6,431 nt of DNA, taken from contig CAZWRK010000188.1 of assembly GCA_964635875.1 (NCBI GenBank), positions 1 to 6,431 on the forward strand, in the 5' to 3' direction. Position 1 is the first letter of the stretch. Every line of letters starts with the position of its first letter. The position numbers and the translations under genes are program-made. The notes under the pieces are model-generated. The model had not been told where the DNA came from and searched no databases. It was given only the letters and a program-made list of their open reading frames with translations. This document shows positions 6,229 to 6,431 of the stretch, one piece after another. Source of the stretch: CAZWRK01 sp964635875 (lineage in GTDB: Bacteria; Pseudomonadota; Gammaproteobacteria; Burkholderiales; Aquaspirillaceae).

Positions 6229-6270
6229 TGCTATCAAACGGAATTACCCGGGCGATTAAAATCCACTGCC

Positions 6271-6431
6271 ATGAAATATATTCAAAGTTTTTACCAAGGC
6301 GACCTCGACCTTTCTCACGACACAGGGCTTGCCACGCTGCCAGACGGCCTGAGCGTGGGCGGCGACCTTGACCTTAGCGGCTGCACAGCCCTTTGCTCGC
6401 TGCCAGACGGCCTGAGCGTGGGCGGCGACCT
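6271..6431 (+). CDS. Leucine-rich 21-residue tandem-repeat protein, 3'-truncated by the window edge
   Basis: The ATG at 6271 follows the promoter and an AT-rich leader; 53 complete codons are visible with no stop. After the short N-terminus MKYIQSFYQ, the repeats start at residue 10: GDLDLSHDTGLATLPDGLSVG, then GDLDLSGCTALCSLPDGLSVG, then a third unit cut by the edge. The regular L-P-x-x-L-x-V-x-G-x-L-x-L spacing resembles LPX-type leucine-rich repeats or a similar solenoid, which usually serves binding. There is no signal peptide, so it is probably cytoplasmic. Having its own strong promoter after a terminator, it is outside the late operon, and might be an early gene, a cargo gene or, if this is a prophage, a lysogenic or host-flank gene. 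I cannot assign a function. The reading frame is convincing because the repeat is in frame and codon choice matches its neighbours. Confidence 0.75.
   Translation, partial: MKYIQSFYQGDLDLSHDTGLATLPDGLSVGGDLDLSGCTALCSLPDGLSVGGD
6298..6431 (+). repeat. 63-bp tandem coding repeat with 34-bp identical core copies
   Basis: The period is 63 bp (21 codons), starting at 6298 and 6361 with a third unit at 6424. Bases 6335-6368 and 6398-6431 are identical over 34 bp up to the window edge, while the other part of the unit differs between copies (HDTGLAT against GCTALCS). The near-identical DNA points to recent duplication or gene conversion and predicts more copies to the right. Confidence 0.85.

Overview
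The window looks like the late tail-fibre and lysis end of a tailed phage or prophage of a Bacteroidota host. Evidence for the host is a strong TTTG / TAnnTTTG-type promoter near 6196-6228, AT-rich start contexts with no clear Shine-Dalgarno sequence, and protein styles I know from Bacteroidota phages (the GDLTGTYPNPTV-type tail fibre and a WRG-containing amidase_2). All genes found are on the + strand, the coding DNA is GC-rich, and the AT-rich region around 6150-6215 stands out from it.

Layout. 1-2081: 3' part of a tail fibre gene, open at the left edge, with three 58-residue repeats, a polyglycine hinge, a duplicated shaft module and a beta-rich C-terminal tip. 2081-2296: a 71-residue protein of unknown function, coupled to the fibre by an ATGA stop/start overlap. 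2348-2856: a small membrane-anchored coiled-coil protein overlapped in the -1 frame by a short lipoprotein-like reading frame, which together resemble a two-component spanin (Rz/Rz1-like) but lack a normal start for the second partner. 2876-4432: a secreted subtilisin-family serine protease with an intact triad, a proline-rich linker and an unrecognised C-terminal domain. 4493-5443: a multi-pass, holin-like membrane region fused in frame to a staphylococcal-nuclease-type domain. 5448-6056: an amidase_2 peptidoglycan hydrolase (endolysin). 6081-6111: a strong intrinsic terminator. 6196-6228: a Bacteroidota promoter, followed from 6271 by the start of a gene encoding 21-residue leucine-rich tandem repeats that runs off the right edge.

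How the genes may work together. From 2081 to the terminator the genes are tightly packed, fitting a late operon that ends in the lysis module. The products would address each envelope layer: inner membrane (holin-like region), peptidoglycan (amidase), outer membrane (spanin candidates), exported or surface protein (subtilase), plus nucleic acid (SNase domain). The holin-nuclease fusion, the subtilase inside the lysis cassette and the start-less spanin partner are the least ordinary parts. All functions are inferred from motifs read by eye; no search was run.
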